Origin: Brevundimonas sp. Root1279
GTDB taxonomy: Bacteria > Pseudomonadota > Alphaproteobacteria > Caulobacterales > Caulobacteraceae
Length of the DNA stretch: 64,000 bases
Assembly (NCBI RefSeq): GCF_001425945.1
Contig: NZ_LMEB01000010.1
Location: forward strand, 186,001-250,000
Direction of reading: 5' to 3'
In this document: in pieces, positions 19,444-28,284 of the stretch
Layout of the letters: each line of letters starts with the position of its first letter
Position numbering within the stretch: position 1 is the first letter of the stretch
The notes under the pieces: generated by a model
Databases searched by the model: none
Told to the model about the DNA's origin: nothing
The model's input: only the letters and a program-made list of their open reading frames with translations
Made by a program: the position numbers and the translations under genes

Positions 19444-20684
19444 CAGAACAGGCTCATCTGCACGGGCGCCGGGTCCGGGGATATCCGGGCGCGGAGGTCG
19501 ACCGCGTCGGTCAATCCGCCCGGGGTCCAGTCAAGCGCCGTGATGAAGGGGCGCACCTTGTCGATGCCCCGGCATAGCCGCGCCACGTCCTCCAGACGCA
19601 GGGTCCGGTAGCGGCGCACCGAGATCATCCGGTCGACCGACTTCACCCCCAAGCCCGGCACGCGCAGCAGCATCTCCCGCGGGGCGGTGTTCACATCGAC
19701 CGGGAACTGCTCGCGCCGGTTCAGCGCCCAGGCCAGCTTGGGATCGATGGCGAGGTCGAGCATGCCGTCATTGGCCGCTTCGCCGATCTCAGCGGGCGCG
19801 AAGCCGTAGAACCGCATCAGCCAGTCGGCCTGGTAGAGCCGGTGCTCTCGCATCAGAGGCGGCTTCGTCAGAGGCAGGATGCTCGAGGAGTCCGGGATCG
19901 GGCTGAAGGCCGAATAATAGACCCGACGCAGGCCGTACCCTCCGTACAGCGACGCCGATCGGTCGATGATCTCCGTATCCGGCGCCCCGTCTGCGCCGAC
20001 GATCAGTTGGGTCGACTGGCCCGCCGGGGCGAATTTCGGGGGCTTGATCCGATCGCGCTTGCCCGGTTTCGCCGCCTCGACGCCCAGCCGCACCTGGCTC
20101 ATCGCCTTCTTGATCACCCCGACGCTCTTCTGCGGCGCAAGGCGCTCAAGCGCCTCGTCGCGCGGCAGTTCGATATTGGCCGACAGCCGGTCGGCGTAGA
20201 GGCCGGCCTCCTCGACCAGCCTGGGGTCGGCCTCGGGGATCAGCTTCAGGTGGATGTAGCCGCGGAAGTCGTGCTCGGTGCGCAACTTCTTCGCCACCAG
20301 CACCAGCTGCTCCATCGTGTAGTCGCCCGAGCGGATGATGCCGGACGACAGGAACAGGCCCTCGATATAGTTCCGCTTGTAGAAGTTGAGCGTCAGCGCG
20401 ACGACCTCGTCGACGCTGAACCGCGCCCGGGGCACGTTCGAGCTCGCCCGGTTGATGCAGTAGACGCAGTCGTAGATGCAGAAATTCGTCAGCAGGATCT
20501 TGAGGAGCGACACGCACCGCCCATCCGGCGTGTAGGCGTGGCAGATCCCCATCCCCTCCGTCGAGCCGACTCCCTTGCCGCCGACCGAGTCCCGCTTGGA
20601 CGTGCCCGAGGATGCGCACGAGGCGTCGTATTTCGCTGCATCCGCGAGGATGGACAGCTTCTTCCGGAGATCGATCTGAGCCAT
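19443..20684 (-). CDS. Putative DNA modification/repair radical SAM protein
   Basis: This 413-residue protein carries a radical SAM CxxxCxxC motif (Cys69, Cys73, Cys76 in CIYDCVYC) and a C-terminal helix-hairpin-helix-like segment (about residues 330-380, LLRVPGLGVKSVDRMI), which suggests DNA contact. The family (TIGR03916 type) is known to co-occur with UdgX/DUF4130 genes, as here, but its reaction is not established. Two bases upstream of its ATG sits an alphaproteobacterial LexA box, so the operon should be induced by DNA damage. The predicted -10 region lies so close that the message may be leaderless. It ends 65 bases downstream of flgL but is regulated separately. Confidence 0.9.
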   Translation of the reverse strand: MAQIDLRKKLSILADAAKYDASCASSGTSKRDSVGGKGVGSTEGMGICHAYTPDGRCVSLLKILLTNFCIYDCVYCINRASSNVPRARFSVDEVVALTLNFYKRNYIEGLFLSSGIIRSGDYTMEQLVLVAKKLRTEHDFRGYIHLKLIPEADPRLVEEAGLYADRLSANIELPRDEALERLAPQKSVGVIKKAMSQVRLGVEAAKPGKRDRIKPPKFAPAGQSTQLIVGADGAPDTEIIDRSASLYGGYGLRRVYYSAFSPIPDSSSILPLTKPPLMREHRLYQADWLMRFYGFAPAEIGEAANDGMLDLAIDPKLAWALNRREQFPVDVNTAPREMLLRVPGLGVKSVDRMISVRRYRTLRLEDVARLCRGIDKVRPFITALDWTPGGLTDAVDLRARISPDPAPVQMSLF

Positions 20685-20686
20685 TT

Positions 20687-20712
20687 GTTCGCACTATGTT
20701 CTCTTCGAGAAC
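20687..20712 (-). promoter_or_regulatory. Overlapping LexA (SOS) boxes at the radical SAM-UdgX operon start
   Basis: GTTC-N7-GTTC (20687-20701) is the alphaproteobacterial LexA consensus, and it overlaps GTTC-N7-GAAC (20698-20712), a palindromic variant. Read on the minus strand, a possible -35 (CTGGAC) and -10 (CATAGT), 18 bases apart, bracket the box, and transcription would begin near the ATG at 20684. Confidence 0.8.
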
Positions 20713-20749
20713 GTGCGTCCAGCGTGGCCGTTACGGGCGTTTTGTCGCG

Positions 20750-21676
20750 TCAGCTCAGATAGTTGAGCAAAGAGACCGTTCTGAGCTGCGACACGACCTG
20801 CGCCGACGCCTGGATGGCCACCTGCGACAACTGCAGATCGGTCAGCGCCGCCGCCATGTCGGCGTCGGTGCGGTTCGAGACCAGCTCCTCCAGAGAGTTC
20901 AGCTGGGCCGTGTGGCTCTTGGTGATGGACTCGACCTGGTTGGCCATCGAACCGGTCTTGGCCATCTTGTCGGTTACGCCGGTCGCCGCCTGCTCCAGAC
21001 GCTGGAACTGGGTGGTCAGGAAGGCCTTCTGGGCCTCGCTCATCTTGCCCGTCAGCGGACCGCTGGCGCTCTGATGATACAGCTGGATGTCACGCAGGAT
21101 CTCGAACACCTCCGTGCCGAGCTCATCAGCGAGGAAGCCGGTCTCCAGCGTCGTGCCCTCGGCCACGCGGCTGGCGGTCTTCAGGGTGTCGTTGTCGAAC
21201 ACCGAGGCCACCGTCGGCGCCGCGGCCAGTTCGCCGAGGGTGTCGATGTTCACGGGCGTCTTGCCCGTCGACGCGCCCGAAAACAGATAGCCGCCCTGGT
21301 GACGCATGGTCAGCCCGCCGCGGATGCTCTGGAAGTAGCCGTCGAGGTCCTGCATCAGCGATATCGCGGAGTCGGTCGCCAGCACATTGCCGACGGCTTC
21401 GCGCAGTCCAGCGACGCCGTCGCTGATCTGGCCCATGGCCAGGTCCTGGGTCGTCAGGCGGGCGGAGACCGCCTCGGCCGTGTCGATGAAACCCTGGATG
21501 CGGCTCTGCGACCCCTTGAGCGCCGTCAGCGTCTCCGACTGCCGGCCGAAGCCGGTCAGGTCCGTGGCGTTCTTCTGGGTCGAGACGCGTTCCTGCGCCT
21601 CGGCCGCCCGGGTCTGGGCCTTCATCAGGTCCAGGAGAGCCGACTCGTAGTTTCCGAAAGTCGCGACGCGGGTCAT
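20750..21676 (-). CDS. flgL: Flagellar hook-filament junction protein FlgL (HAP3)
   Basis: The 308-residue protein has the flagellin-like N-terminal helix (TRVATFGNYESALLDLMKAQ) and C-terminal helix (ALTDLQLSQVAIQASAQV, ending SLLNYLS) with FlgL features such as GGYLFSGA near residue 128. Together with FlgK it forms the junction between hook and filament outside the cell. The start overlaps the flgK stop by one base, so it is coupled to flgK and driven from the sigma-54 promoter at 23936-23950. Confidence 0.92.
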   Translation of the reverse strand: MTRVATFGNYESALLDLMKAQTRAAEAQERVSTQKNATDLTGFGRQSETLTALKGSQSRIQGFIDTAEAVSARLTTQDLAMGQISDGVAGLREAVGNVLATDSAISLMQDLDGYFQSIRGGLTMRHQGGYLFSGASTGKTPVNIDTLGELAAAPTVASVFDNDTLKTASRVAEGTTLETGFLADELGTEVFEILRDIQLYHQSASGPLTGKMSEAQKAFLTTQFQRLEQAATGVTDKMAKTGSMANQVESITKSHTAQLNSLEELVSNRTDADMAAALTDLQLSQVAIQASAQVVSQLRTVSLLNYLS

Positions 21677-23790
21677 CAGATCATCCCCAGAAGCGTGTCG
21701 TACATGTCCTTGGCCGCCTGGATCAGGCGCGCCGAGGCGTTGAAAGCCTGCTGATAGGTCGTCATCAGCACCAGCTCCTCATCGAGGTTCACTCCCTCGT
21801 AGGCGGTCTTGCGGGCCGTGGTCTCGGTGTAGAGGGCCTGCGCCGCCTCCTTGCGGTTCTTCGAGGCCGCCGCCTTGCCGCCGATGTCGCCCGACAGCTC
21901 CGAGGCGTAGCGCGACACCGAGATTGCGCCGCCCGAGGCCCCGCCGGCGGCCTGGAAATTGGAGGTCCGCTCGCCGGCGTCGGCGAGAAGCAGCCCGCCG
22001 CGACCGTCGCCGTTGCTGAGCGCCGAGGCGCCGGCGGCTGCGCCCAGGTTCAGCTGCGCGAGGGCCAGCTTGCCGGGGCTCTGTCGGATGTCGCCGCGCA
22101 CCGTGAAGCCGTCAGCGCGCGAGGAGCGAACCCCGCCCGCGATGCCGAACAGCTCGGTCACCGACACGCCCGACGGAACCTGGATGGTGCGGTCCTCGAG
22201 CACGCTCATGGTCGGCGGCGGGTTGCCGAAGCCGGTGAAGCTCAGCGAGCCGTCGGCGCCCAGGGCGAAGGAGCCGAAGCGACCGACGCCGGTCGCCGGA
22301 TCATTGAGCGCGGTCAACAGGTCGCCAAGGGTTCCGCCCGCCGGCACCGCCACCTGAATGTCGCGCAGCTTCGAGCCGCTCTCTCCGGTGAAGCGGAAGC
22401 TGAGGGTCTCGCCGGCGGTGAAGCCGTGCGGCGAGGCCGCGGACATGCCCGTATCGTAGAAGGTGGGCCGATCCGTTGAGATCAGGTCGTTGAGGCCGAA
22501 ATAGTGGGAGAAGCCGCGCCCGGCCTTGTTCGAGGGCGAAGTCGCGTCGTCGGCCACAGCCACGCCGTTGCCGCCCGTGGCTGCAATGCTCAGCTTGCCG
22601 TCGACGAAGCTTGCCGTGGCCGCGCCGCCCAGTTGGGCGTTCAGCACGGTCAGGAAATTGGCGGGCGTCGCCGCCACGCCGTTGATCGTCATCGTCGAGC
22701 CGCTGAAGACGATGTTCGCGCGCGTGGAGATGACCCCCGTCGGCGTGGTGATGGCGATCGTGCTCTGGCCGGTGAACCCGGCGATGGCGCTCTCGAAGGT
22801 CTGGCCGACGTTGCGGCCGGTGAGGCTGGTCGGCGCCGGAACGCTGCTGTTTGCGTTGTGGGCGCGGTTCAGCTCGTCGGCGACGTGGGCCACCAGTTCG
22901 GCCAGACGCTCCGCCGCGGCCGGAGCCTCGACGTCGCGCAGCTCGACCAGGCCCTTGATCTCACCCGAGGTGACGTTGTCCAGCAGCGACTTCTTCTGGC
23001 CGCCCGGTTCGGTGATCCAGATCTCGTTGAAGGCGGTCTCGCCGGTGATCGTGCCTGCGCGCGTGTAGGAGAGCGTCGCCGCCCCCTCCCCGGCCAGCAG
23101 CGAACCGCTGGAGGTGCGGATCGAGACGCCGCCCACCGGCCGCACCGAGACCCGGATGTCCATCAGCTCCGCCAGTTGCCCGATCAGGGCCGACTGGGCG
23201 GTTTCAGCGCCCGAGGCGTCGCCGTTGACCACGGTGGCGCGGGCGATCTCGAGGTTCAGCCCCTCGATCTGGGTCAGCAGGCTGTTGGCCTTTTCGACGG
23301 CGCTCTGGATGCGCCCGTCGGCGTCTTCGCGGACCGCCTGGATCTGCTTGCCGATGCGTCCGGCCTCATCGAACAGGGCCTGGGTCTTGAACAGCGCCTC
23401 CTGTCGGCGCGGCGACGAGGTCGCGTCCTCGCCGCTCGCGGCGAAGGCGGAGAACACGCCGTCGACCTGCGAGAAGAAGCCGCTGTCGCCGCCGGGATCG
23501 CCGAACAGCGACTGAATCCGGTCGTACAGTTCATAACGCACGCCCTGGCGCGCAGCCTCGGCGCCGGCGTTCAGACTGGCCGCCTGCAGGAAACGGTCGG
23601 TGGCCAGGCGAATCCGCGCCACCTCGACGCCCGAGCCGATGCCTTGGCCCGTCAAGGTGACCTGATCGCCGATCTTGCGGACGTATCCGGGCGTGTTGAC
23701 GTTCGAAACGTTGTCCGAGACGATCCGCAGCTGGGTCTGGGCGGCGGCGAGACCCGAGGTCGCCGTATGCATGATCGCGTTAAGCGACAT
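21676..23790 (-). CDS. flgK: Flagellar hook-associated protein FlgK (HAP1)
   Basis: This 704-residue protein begins with the rod/hook/HAP signature SGLAAAQTQLRIVSDNVSNV with NTPGYVRK and ends with the matching C-terminal helix (ELVLMTTYQQAFNASARLIQ). The long central region forms the variable exposed domains. It is exported through the flagellar type III system and caps the hook before filament growth. It is the first gene of the flgK-flgL operon; a sigma-54 promoter lies about 146 bases upstream. Confidence 0.95.
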   Translation of the reverse strand: MSLNAIMHTATSGLAAAQTQLRIVSDNVSNVNTPGYVRKIGDQVTLTGQGIGSGVEVARIRLATDRFLQAASLNAGAEAARQGVRYELYDRIQSLFGDPGGDSGFFSQVDGVFSAFAASGEDATSSPRRQEALFKTQALFDEAGRIGKQIQAVREDADGRIQSAVEKANSLLTQIEGLNLEIARATVVNGDASGAETAQSALIGQLAELMDIRVSVRPVGGVSIRTSSGSLLAGEGAATLSYTRAGTITGETAFNEIWITEPGGQKKSLLDNVTSGEIKGLVELRDVEAPAAAERLAELVAHVADELNRAHNANSSVPAPTSLTGRNVGQTFESAIAGFTGQSTIAITTPTGVISTRANIVFSGSTMTINGVAATPANFLTVLNAQLGGAATASFVDGKLSIAATGGNGVAVADDATSPSNKAGRGFSHYFGLNDLISTDRPTFYDTGMSAASPHGFTAGETLSFRFTGESGSKLRDIQVAVPAGGTLGDLLTALNDPATGVGRFGSFALGADGSLSFTGFGNPPPTMSVLEDRTIQVPSGVSVTELFGIAGGVRSSRADGFTVRGDIRQSPGKLALAQLNLGAAAGASALSNGDGRGGLLLADAGERTSNFQAAGGASGGAISVSRYASELSGDIGGKAAASKNRKEAAQALYTETTARKTAYEGVNLDEELVLMTTYQQAFNASARLIQAAKDMYDTLLGMI

Positions 23791-23935
23791 CAGAAGGCCT
23801 CCTTACGCACGGCGCCCGGCAAGGCCTTCCAGCCTGCGCGCGCTTTTTGCCCGGCGGCGGTTGCAGGCCGCCCGGACAAGTCACTGATTTTCCGCGAGTT
23901 CGCGTTTTGCGCCTGGGTCATGCCGGGCAAGGAGC

Positions 23936-23950
23936 GCAAACACCGGGCCA
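23936..23950 (-). promoter_or_regulatory. Sigma-54 promoter for flgK-flgL
   Basis: On the minus strand the sequence reads TGGCCCGGTGTTTGC, an exact fit to the caulobacterial sigma-54 consensus TGGCCCG-N4-TTGC. Transcription toward flgK would leave a leader of roughly 130 bases. The 393-base divergent region it shares with the fliK promoter also contains several CCCGGC-type motifs that could be FlbD sites; this last point is inference. Confidence 0.85.
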
Positions 23951-24096
23951 TTTGGATCGGCCCGCCCGGGCGGCGCCCGGCGCCGGGCAAGAAACGACCT
24001 CACGCGGCAAGTTTCGACATCAGCGGCGCCTGACGCGCACCGGCGCGTCGGGAACTTAGTCGTTATATTTCCAGCAGTTGCTCGGATCAACGCAAG

Positions 24097-24111
24097 TGGC
24101 CCGCGACTTGC
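24097..24111 (+). promoter_or_regulatory. Sigma-54 promoter for fliK-flgD-flgE
   Basis: TGGCCCGCGACTTGC matches TGGCCCG-N4-TTGC exactly. It lies 73 bases before the fliK start codon, facing away from the flgK promoter, about 150 bases from it. Confidence 0.88.
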
Positions 24112-24183
24112 GCCAGGGGTTTCGAATGTTCGGCGCAGCAGGCGCCCCAGTCCCCATCGCCTCGGCGACACCCCCTCTGGACC

Positions 24184-25503
24184 ATGTCCGCGCAAGCCGT
24201 GCTCTCCATGATCGCATCCGCCGTCCCGGCGATCCCGCAAGGATCGACCGAGGTCGTCGACGCGTCCGGCTTCGAAGGCATCCTGGCCGGCATGATGACG
24301 AGCGGCGCCGCCAAGGCTGACGCGCTGGCCGACAAGGTCCAGACCGACGCCGGCGACGAGATCGATGTCGCCCTCGTGCCGCCGGGCTTCCTGATCGCTC
24401 CGGTCACCCTGCCGCTGCCCCTGCCGCCGGAGACGACATCCGGCGCTGATGCTTCGGCCGCCCAGCCTGCCCCGAACGGCGGCGCCGCCGCCCCTGAGCT
24501 TCCCGCATCTTCCGTGATCGCCCCGCCCGTCGAGGCCGCCGTCGCCGCCGGCCCGCCTGCCGCCAAGGCCGACCCGACCACCGCGCCCCAGGTTCTGCCG
24601 GACGAGGCCGCGCCCGCCGTCGCTACGCCGCCCCCGGCCGCCGAGCCCGTCGCGGAGGGCGATCCGGCCGTGGTCACCGCGGCTGCCGTCGCCACGACCA
24701 CCAAGGCCGCCACCGAGGCCCTCGTGGCCCCGACGCCGCCGCCCGCCAAGCCCGAGCCCGCGCCACTGCGTCCGCTGACCGAGCGCGCCTCCAAGGTCGT
24801 CGACACCAACGCCCTGACCGCGGAGCCTGCCGCGCCCGGCGACGCCCGCGGCGCCCAGGCCGCCGCGCAGCCCTCTGCCGCCCCGGCTCACGCCCCGGCG
24901 AACGATCAGCCGACCAAGGCCGCCGAGGCCGCACCGGCCGTCGCCGCTGCAGCAACCGAGCAGCCCCCCGCCGACACGGCGGAACCCCTCGTCGGCTCGA
25001 GCGAACCGTCCGCCAGCCAGACCGCCGCGACGGTCCGCGAGGCCGCCACCGCCCCCACGTCCCTGTCGCGCGTGACCATCGACGCCACGGCCCAGATCGC
25101 CGCCCAGATCATCCGCAAGCTGGACGCCCGCTCGACCCGCTTCGAGATGGCCCTGCTGCCCGAGGAGCTCGGCCGCGTCGACGTCAAGCTCGACATCGAT
25201 TCCGAGGGCCGCCTGCAGGCGCGCCTCGCCTTCGACAACCCCGCCGCCGCCACGGACCTGAAGGGCCGCGCCGACGAGCTGCGCCGTCAGCTTGAGCAGC
25301 AGGGCTTCCACCTTGCTGAGGACGCCTTCGAGTTCGCCGACCGCGACAGCGGCTCCAGCGCCTTCGACCGCGGCCAGGACGCCCGTCAGAACCAGGGTCG
25401 CGCCTTCGCCGCCGCCGCCCGACTGAACAACGACACCGACGTCGTCCAGCCGCGCTGGATGTCGCTCTCACTCGCGCCCACGGGCGTGGACATGAAGGTC
25501 TGA
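24184..25503 (+). CDS. fliK: Flagellar hook-length control protein FliK
   Basis: The 439-residue protein has a long Ala/Pro/Glu-rich disordered N-terminal region (about 70-300), typical of FliK molecular rulers, and a compact C-terminal switch domain with STRFEMALLPEELGRVDVKL (about residues 318-337), the Flg_hook signature. It is secreted during hook growth and flips the export apparatus from hook to filament substrates. The extreme Pro/Ala bias is normal for this region. It is the first gene of fliK-flgD-flgE; only three bases separate it from flgD. Confidence 0.9.
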   Translation: MSAQAVLSMIASAVPAIPQGSTEVVDASGFEGILAGMMTSGAAKADALADKVQTDAGDEIDVALVPPGFLIAPVTLPLPLPPETTSGADASAAQPAPNGGAAAPELPASSVIAPPVEAAVAAGPPAAKADPTTAPQVLPDEAAPAVATPPPAAEPVAEGDPAVVTAAAVATTTKAATEALVAPTPPPAKPEPAPLRPLTERASKVVDTNALTAEPAAPGDARGAQAAAQPSAAPAHAPANDQPTKAAEAAPAVAAAATEQPPADTAEPLVGSSEPSASQTAATVREAATAPTSLSRVTIDATAQIAAQIIRKLDARSTRFEMALLPEELGRVDVKLDIDSEGRLQARLAFDNPAAATDLKGRADELRRQLEQQGFHLAEDAFEFADRDSGSSAFDRGQDARQNQGRAFAAAARLNNDTDVVQPRWMSLSLAPTGVDMKV

Positions 25504-25506
25504 CCG

Positions 25507-26256
25507 ATGGTTGACGCCGTCACCACAACCAATAATGCGACCGCCCGCATCAATTCCGGGACGGGCATGCTGGCCTCGAATTTCGAGACTTTCCTGACCC
25601 TGCTGACTTCGCAGCTGAAGAACCAGGACCCGCTGTCCCCCGTCGACTCCAACCAGTTCACCGCCCAGCTGACCCAGATGGCCGGGGTCGAGCAGCAACT
25701 GCTCACCAACGACCTGCTCAAGAGCCTCGTCTCCGCCCAGGGCGGCGGCGGCCTGGCCGGCGCGGCCAACTACATCGGCAAGGAAGCCACCGCGGCCTGG
25801 GCGGCGACCAAGTTCACGGACGGCGAGGCGACCTGGAGCTACGAGCTGGCCTCCAACGCCGCGTCGGCGGAACTGCAGGTGCTCGACGGCTCGGGCAAGG
25901 TCGTCTGGTCGGGCCCCGCGCCGGACAAGACCACCGGCCTGCACGACTTCAAGTGGGACGGCGTCACCACCACCGGCGCCAACGCCCAGGACGGCTCGGT
26001 CTATTCGCTGAAGGTCGTGGCCAAGGACGCCGCCGGCCAGGCCATCGACAGCCAGGTCCTCACCCGGGGCCGCATCACCGGCGTCGAGATGTACGACGGC
26101 GAGGCCTACCTGACCGTGGGCAACTCCATTCTGCCGCTCTCCAGCGTGATCGCGCTGGAGGAGGCCCGCACGGCGGCGACGCCGCCCCCCGCTAACGACG
26201 ACGAGAGCCTGATGGACTCGCTCGCCGCCCTCAACCCCATGAAATTGTTCTCGTAA
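25507..26256 (+). CDS. flgD: Flagellar hook assembly scaffold FlgD
   Basis: The 249-residue protein begins with the conserved LTLLTSQLKNQDPLSPVDSN and FTAQLTQMAGVEQQL segments of FlgD, followed by a tudor/FNIII-like domain (GLHDFKWDGV) typical of the hook cap. FlgD caps the growing hook and is removed when HAPs are added. Operon position between fliK and flgE, with 12 bases before flgE, fits hook assembly. Confidence 0.93.
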   Translation: MVDAVTTTNNATARINSGTGMLASNFETFLTLLTSQLKNQDPLSPVDSNQFTAQLTQMAGVEQQLLTNDLLKSLVSAQGGGGLAGAANYIGKEATAAWAATKFTDGEATWSYELASNAASAELQVLDGSGKVVWSGPAPDKTTGLHDFKWDGVTTTGANAQDGSVYSLKVVAKDAAGQAIDSQVLTRGRITGVEMYDGEAYLTVGNSILPLSSVIALEEARTAATPPPANDDESLMDSLAALNPMKLFS

Positions 26257-26268
26257 GGAGCTCCTGCC

Positions 26269-27723
26269 ATGAGCATCAACAGCGCCCTTCTGGCCGGCGT
26301 CTCCGGCCTGACCGCCAACTCGGCCGCCCTCGCCGCCATCTCGCAGAACATCGCGAACGTGAACACGGTCGGCTACAAGCGCAGCGCCGCCGAGTTCCAG
26401 ACCGTCATCAACAGCCAGGTCACCGGCGCGGGCTATTCGGCCGGCGGCGTGCTCTCCAGCGCCCGCCACTACGTCAGCCAGGCGGGCCAGCTGCAGCGCA
26501 CCACCTCGGGCACTGATCTGGGCATCGCCGGCCAGGGCTTCTTCGTCGTCACCGAGAAGGCCGAGAACCTCCAGGTCACCGACGCTCGCCTGTTCACCCG
26601 CGCCGGCGCCTTCCGTGTCGACAACCTGGGCTATCTGAAGAACACCGCCGGCCTCTACCTGCAGGGCTGGCCGGTCGACGCCGACGGCAACATCACCACC
26701 GATCCGTCGGACCTGAACCGCCTGCGCACCATCAACGTCGGTTCCGTCGGCGGCACCGCCGAGCCGACCACCCGCGTCCAGCTGAACGCCAACCTCAAGT
26801 CCAGCCAGACCCTGTCGGCCGAGGCCATCGACGCCACCGCCACCCCGGTCGGCGCCAACGCCTACAACGCCGCCACCAACTCCATGGCCATGTGGGATCC
26901 GGAGACCGGCGCCGGCGTGAAGCCCGACTTCGAGCTGACCATCCCGGTCTCGGACTCCAAGGGCGGCCAGCGCACCGTGGCCCTGTCCTTCCTGAAGAGC
27001 ACCGTGCCGAACCAATGGTACGCCGAAATCCGCGCCATCCCGGCCGGCGACGTCATCACCGGCGCGGGCCTGACCAACGGCCAACTGAAGACTGGCCTGG
27101 TGGCCTTCACCCAGGACGGCCGCCTCGACGTCGACGCCATGGCCGCCATGGGCGCCTCGGCCCTGTTCGCCGATCCGGCCGCCGCCACCCTGAACTTCGG
27201 CGCGTCCGACACCGCCGCTCCGGGCGCCGGCGCCTTCAACTGGGCCCCGGGTCTCGGCATCGATGACCAGGTTCTGACCTTCGACCTGACTGCGGCCGCA
27301 GGCGGCCTGACCCAGTACGACAGCGCCTCGGTCGTTCAGGCCGTGCTGACCAACGGCACCGCCTTCGGCAACCTGGCCGAGGTCAAGATCGACGACACCG
27401 GCTTCGTCACCGCCATCTTCGACAACGGCGTCACCCGCCGCATCGCCCAGATCGCCCTGGCCACCTTCCCGAGCCCGGACGCCCTGCTGGAGTCGACCGG
27501 CAACGCCTACCGCGTCAGCCAGGGGTCGGGCACCTACAACCTGAAGACTGCCGGCACGGGCGGCGCGGGCACCATCGGGTCGTCCCAGCTCGAGGCCTCG
27601 ACGGTCGACCTGTCGGCCGAGTTCACCGGCCTGATCACCACCCAGCGCGCCTATTCCGCCTCTTCGAAGATCATCACCACGGCTGACGAGATGCTGGCCG
27701 AACTGATCAGCATCAAACGTTGA
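26269..27723 (+). CDS. flgE: Flagellar hook protein FlgE
   Basis: This 484-residue protein starts with SINSALLAGVSGLTANSAAL and SQNIANVNTVGYKR, the rod/hook N-terminal signature, includes GQGFFVV (about residue 86) and TRAGAFRVDNLGYL, and ends with SAEFTGLITTQRAYSASSKI before the terminal helix. It polymerises into the flexible hook. AAGGAG lies just upstream of the ATG. It is the last of the three hook genes on this strand, followed by sciP 164 bases downstream with its own promoter region. Confidence 0.95.
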   Translation: MSINSALLAGVSGLTANSAALAAISQNIANVNTVGYKRSAAEFQTVINSQVTGAGYSAGGVLSSARHYVSQAGQLQRTTSGTDLGIAGQGFFVVTEKAENLQVTDARLFTRAGAFRVDNLGYLKNTAGLYLQGWPVDADGNITTDPSDLNRLRTINVGSVGGTAEPTTRVQLNANLKSSQTLSAEAIDATATPVGANAYNAATNSMAMWDPETGAGVKPDFELTIPVSDSKGGQRTVALSFLKSTVPNQWYAEIRAIPAGDVITGAGLTNGQLKTGLVAFTQDGRLDVDAMAAMGASALFADPAAATLNFGASDTAAPGAGAFNWAPGLGIDDQVLTFDLTAAAGGLTQYDSASVVQAVLTNGTAFGNLAEVKIDDTGFVTAIFDNGVTRRIAQIALATFPSPDALLESTGNAYRVSQGSGTYNLKTAGTGGAGTIGSSQLEASTVDLSAEFTGLITTQRAYSASSKIITTADEMLAELISIKR

Positions 27724-27817
27724 TCTTTCAGTAAGGGCTCATAAACCTCGATGAATCCTTTGTTGAATATTGGACGTGTGGACGGAGGGCATTTTAGCCT
27801 TTCCTTCACCACGACGC

Positions 27818-27832
27818 TTAAACGGCCCTTAG
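27818..27832 (+). promoter_or_regulatory. Possible CtrA binding site upstream of sciP
   Basis: TTAA-N7-TTAG (TTAA at 27818-27821, TTAG at 27829-27832) differs by one base from the CtrA consensus TTAA-N7-TTAA. It lies about 55 bases before the first possible sciP start. In Caulobacter sciP is CtrA-activated, which makes the position plausible; one mismatch keeps this tentative. Confidence 0.45.
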
Positions 27833-27887
27833 CCGCCCACCGCTACGGTTCTGTCCATAGTGATGGTGGTCAATGAGGCATAAGCCC

Positions 27888-28172
27888 ATGTTGCAAGAGC
27901 GACGCCTTAACACACGAGGCGAAGAATATGTGGTCGGGCCGACGGGGACTCCCCTCACGCTCCATGACCTGCCCCCGGCCAATACGGACCGCTGGGTGAT
28001 CCGCCGCAAGGCGGAGGTTGTGGCCGCCGTGCGCGGCGGACTGATCAGCCTCGATGACGCCCTGGCGCGTTACCGACTGACCGCCGAGGAGTTCCTCGCG
28101 TGGCAGAAGGCGATCGACAAATGGGGCATGCAGGGCCTGCGGACGACGCGGATCCAGCACTACGGTCGTTAA
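27888..28172 (+). CDS. sciP: SciP-type CtrA inhibitory protein (DUF1153)
   Basis: The product has the DUF1153/SciP core: EEYVVGPTGTPLTLHDLPP followed by RWVIRRKAEVVAAVRGGLIS, a helix-turn-helix with LTAEEFLAWQ. SciP in Caulobacter crescentus binds near and blocks CtrA-activated promoters late in the cell cycle and coordinates flagellar and motility genes. ATG at 27888 (94 residues) has GAGG nine bases upstream and is preferred; ATG at 27873 would add five residues. It lies directly after flgE, as is usual in this order, and before a terminator at 28199-28237. Confidence 0.9.
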   Translation: MLQERRLNTRGEEYVVGPTGTPLTLHDLPPANTDRWVIRRKAEVVAAVRGGLISLDDALARYRLTAEEFLAWQKAIDKWGMQGLRTTRIQHYGR

Positions 28173-28198
28173 GACCCAGCCTTCCTCGAAAGATCCAG

Positions 28199-28237
28199 AC
28201 GGCCGCTCCGGGACACCGGGGCGGCCGTCGCCGTTTT
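28199..28237 (+). terminator. Terminator after sciP
   Basis: A long stem pairs 28199-28211 with 28216-28228 (ACGGCCGC and CCGG arms with one bulge) around a GACA loop; four T residues follow at 28234-28237. The T-run is short, so termination strength is uncertain. Confidence 0.65.
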
Positions 28238-28284
28238 CGCCGTTATCTGCGACCGGCCTCGAAATCGTACGCCTTTCGCACTAA

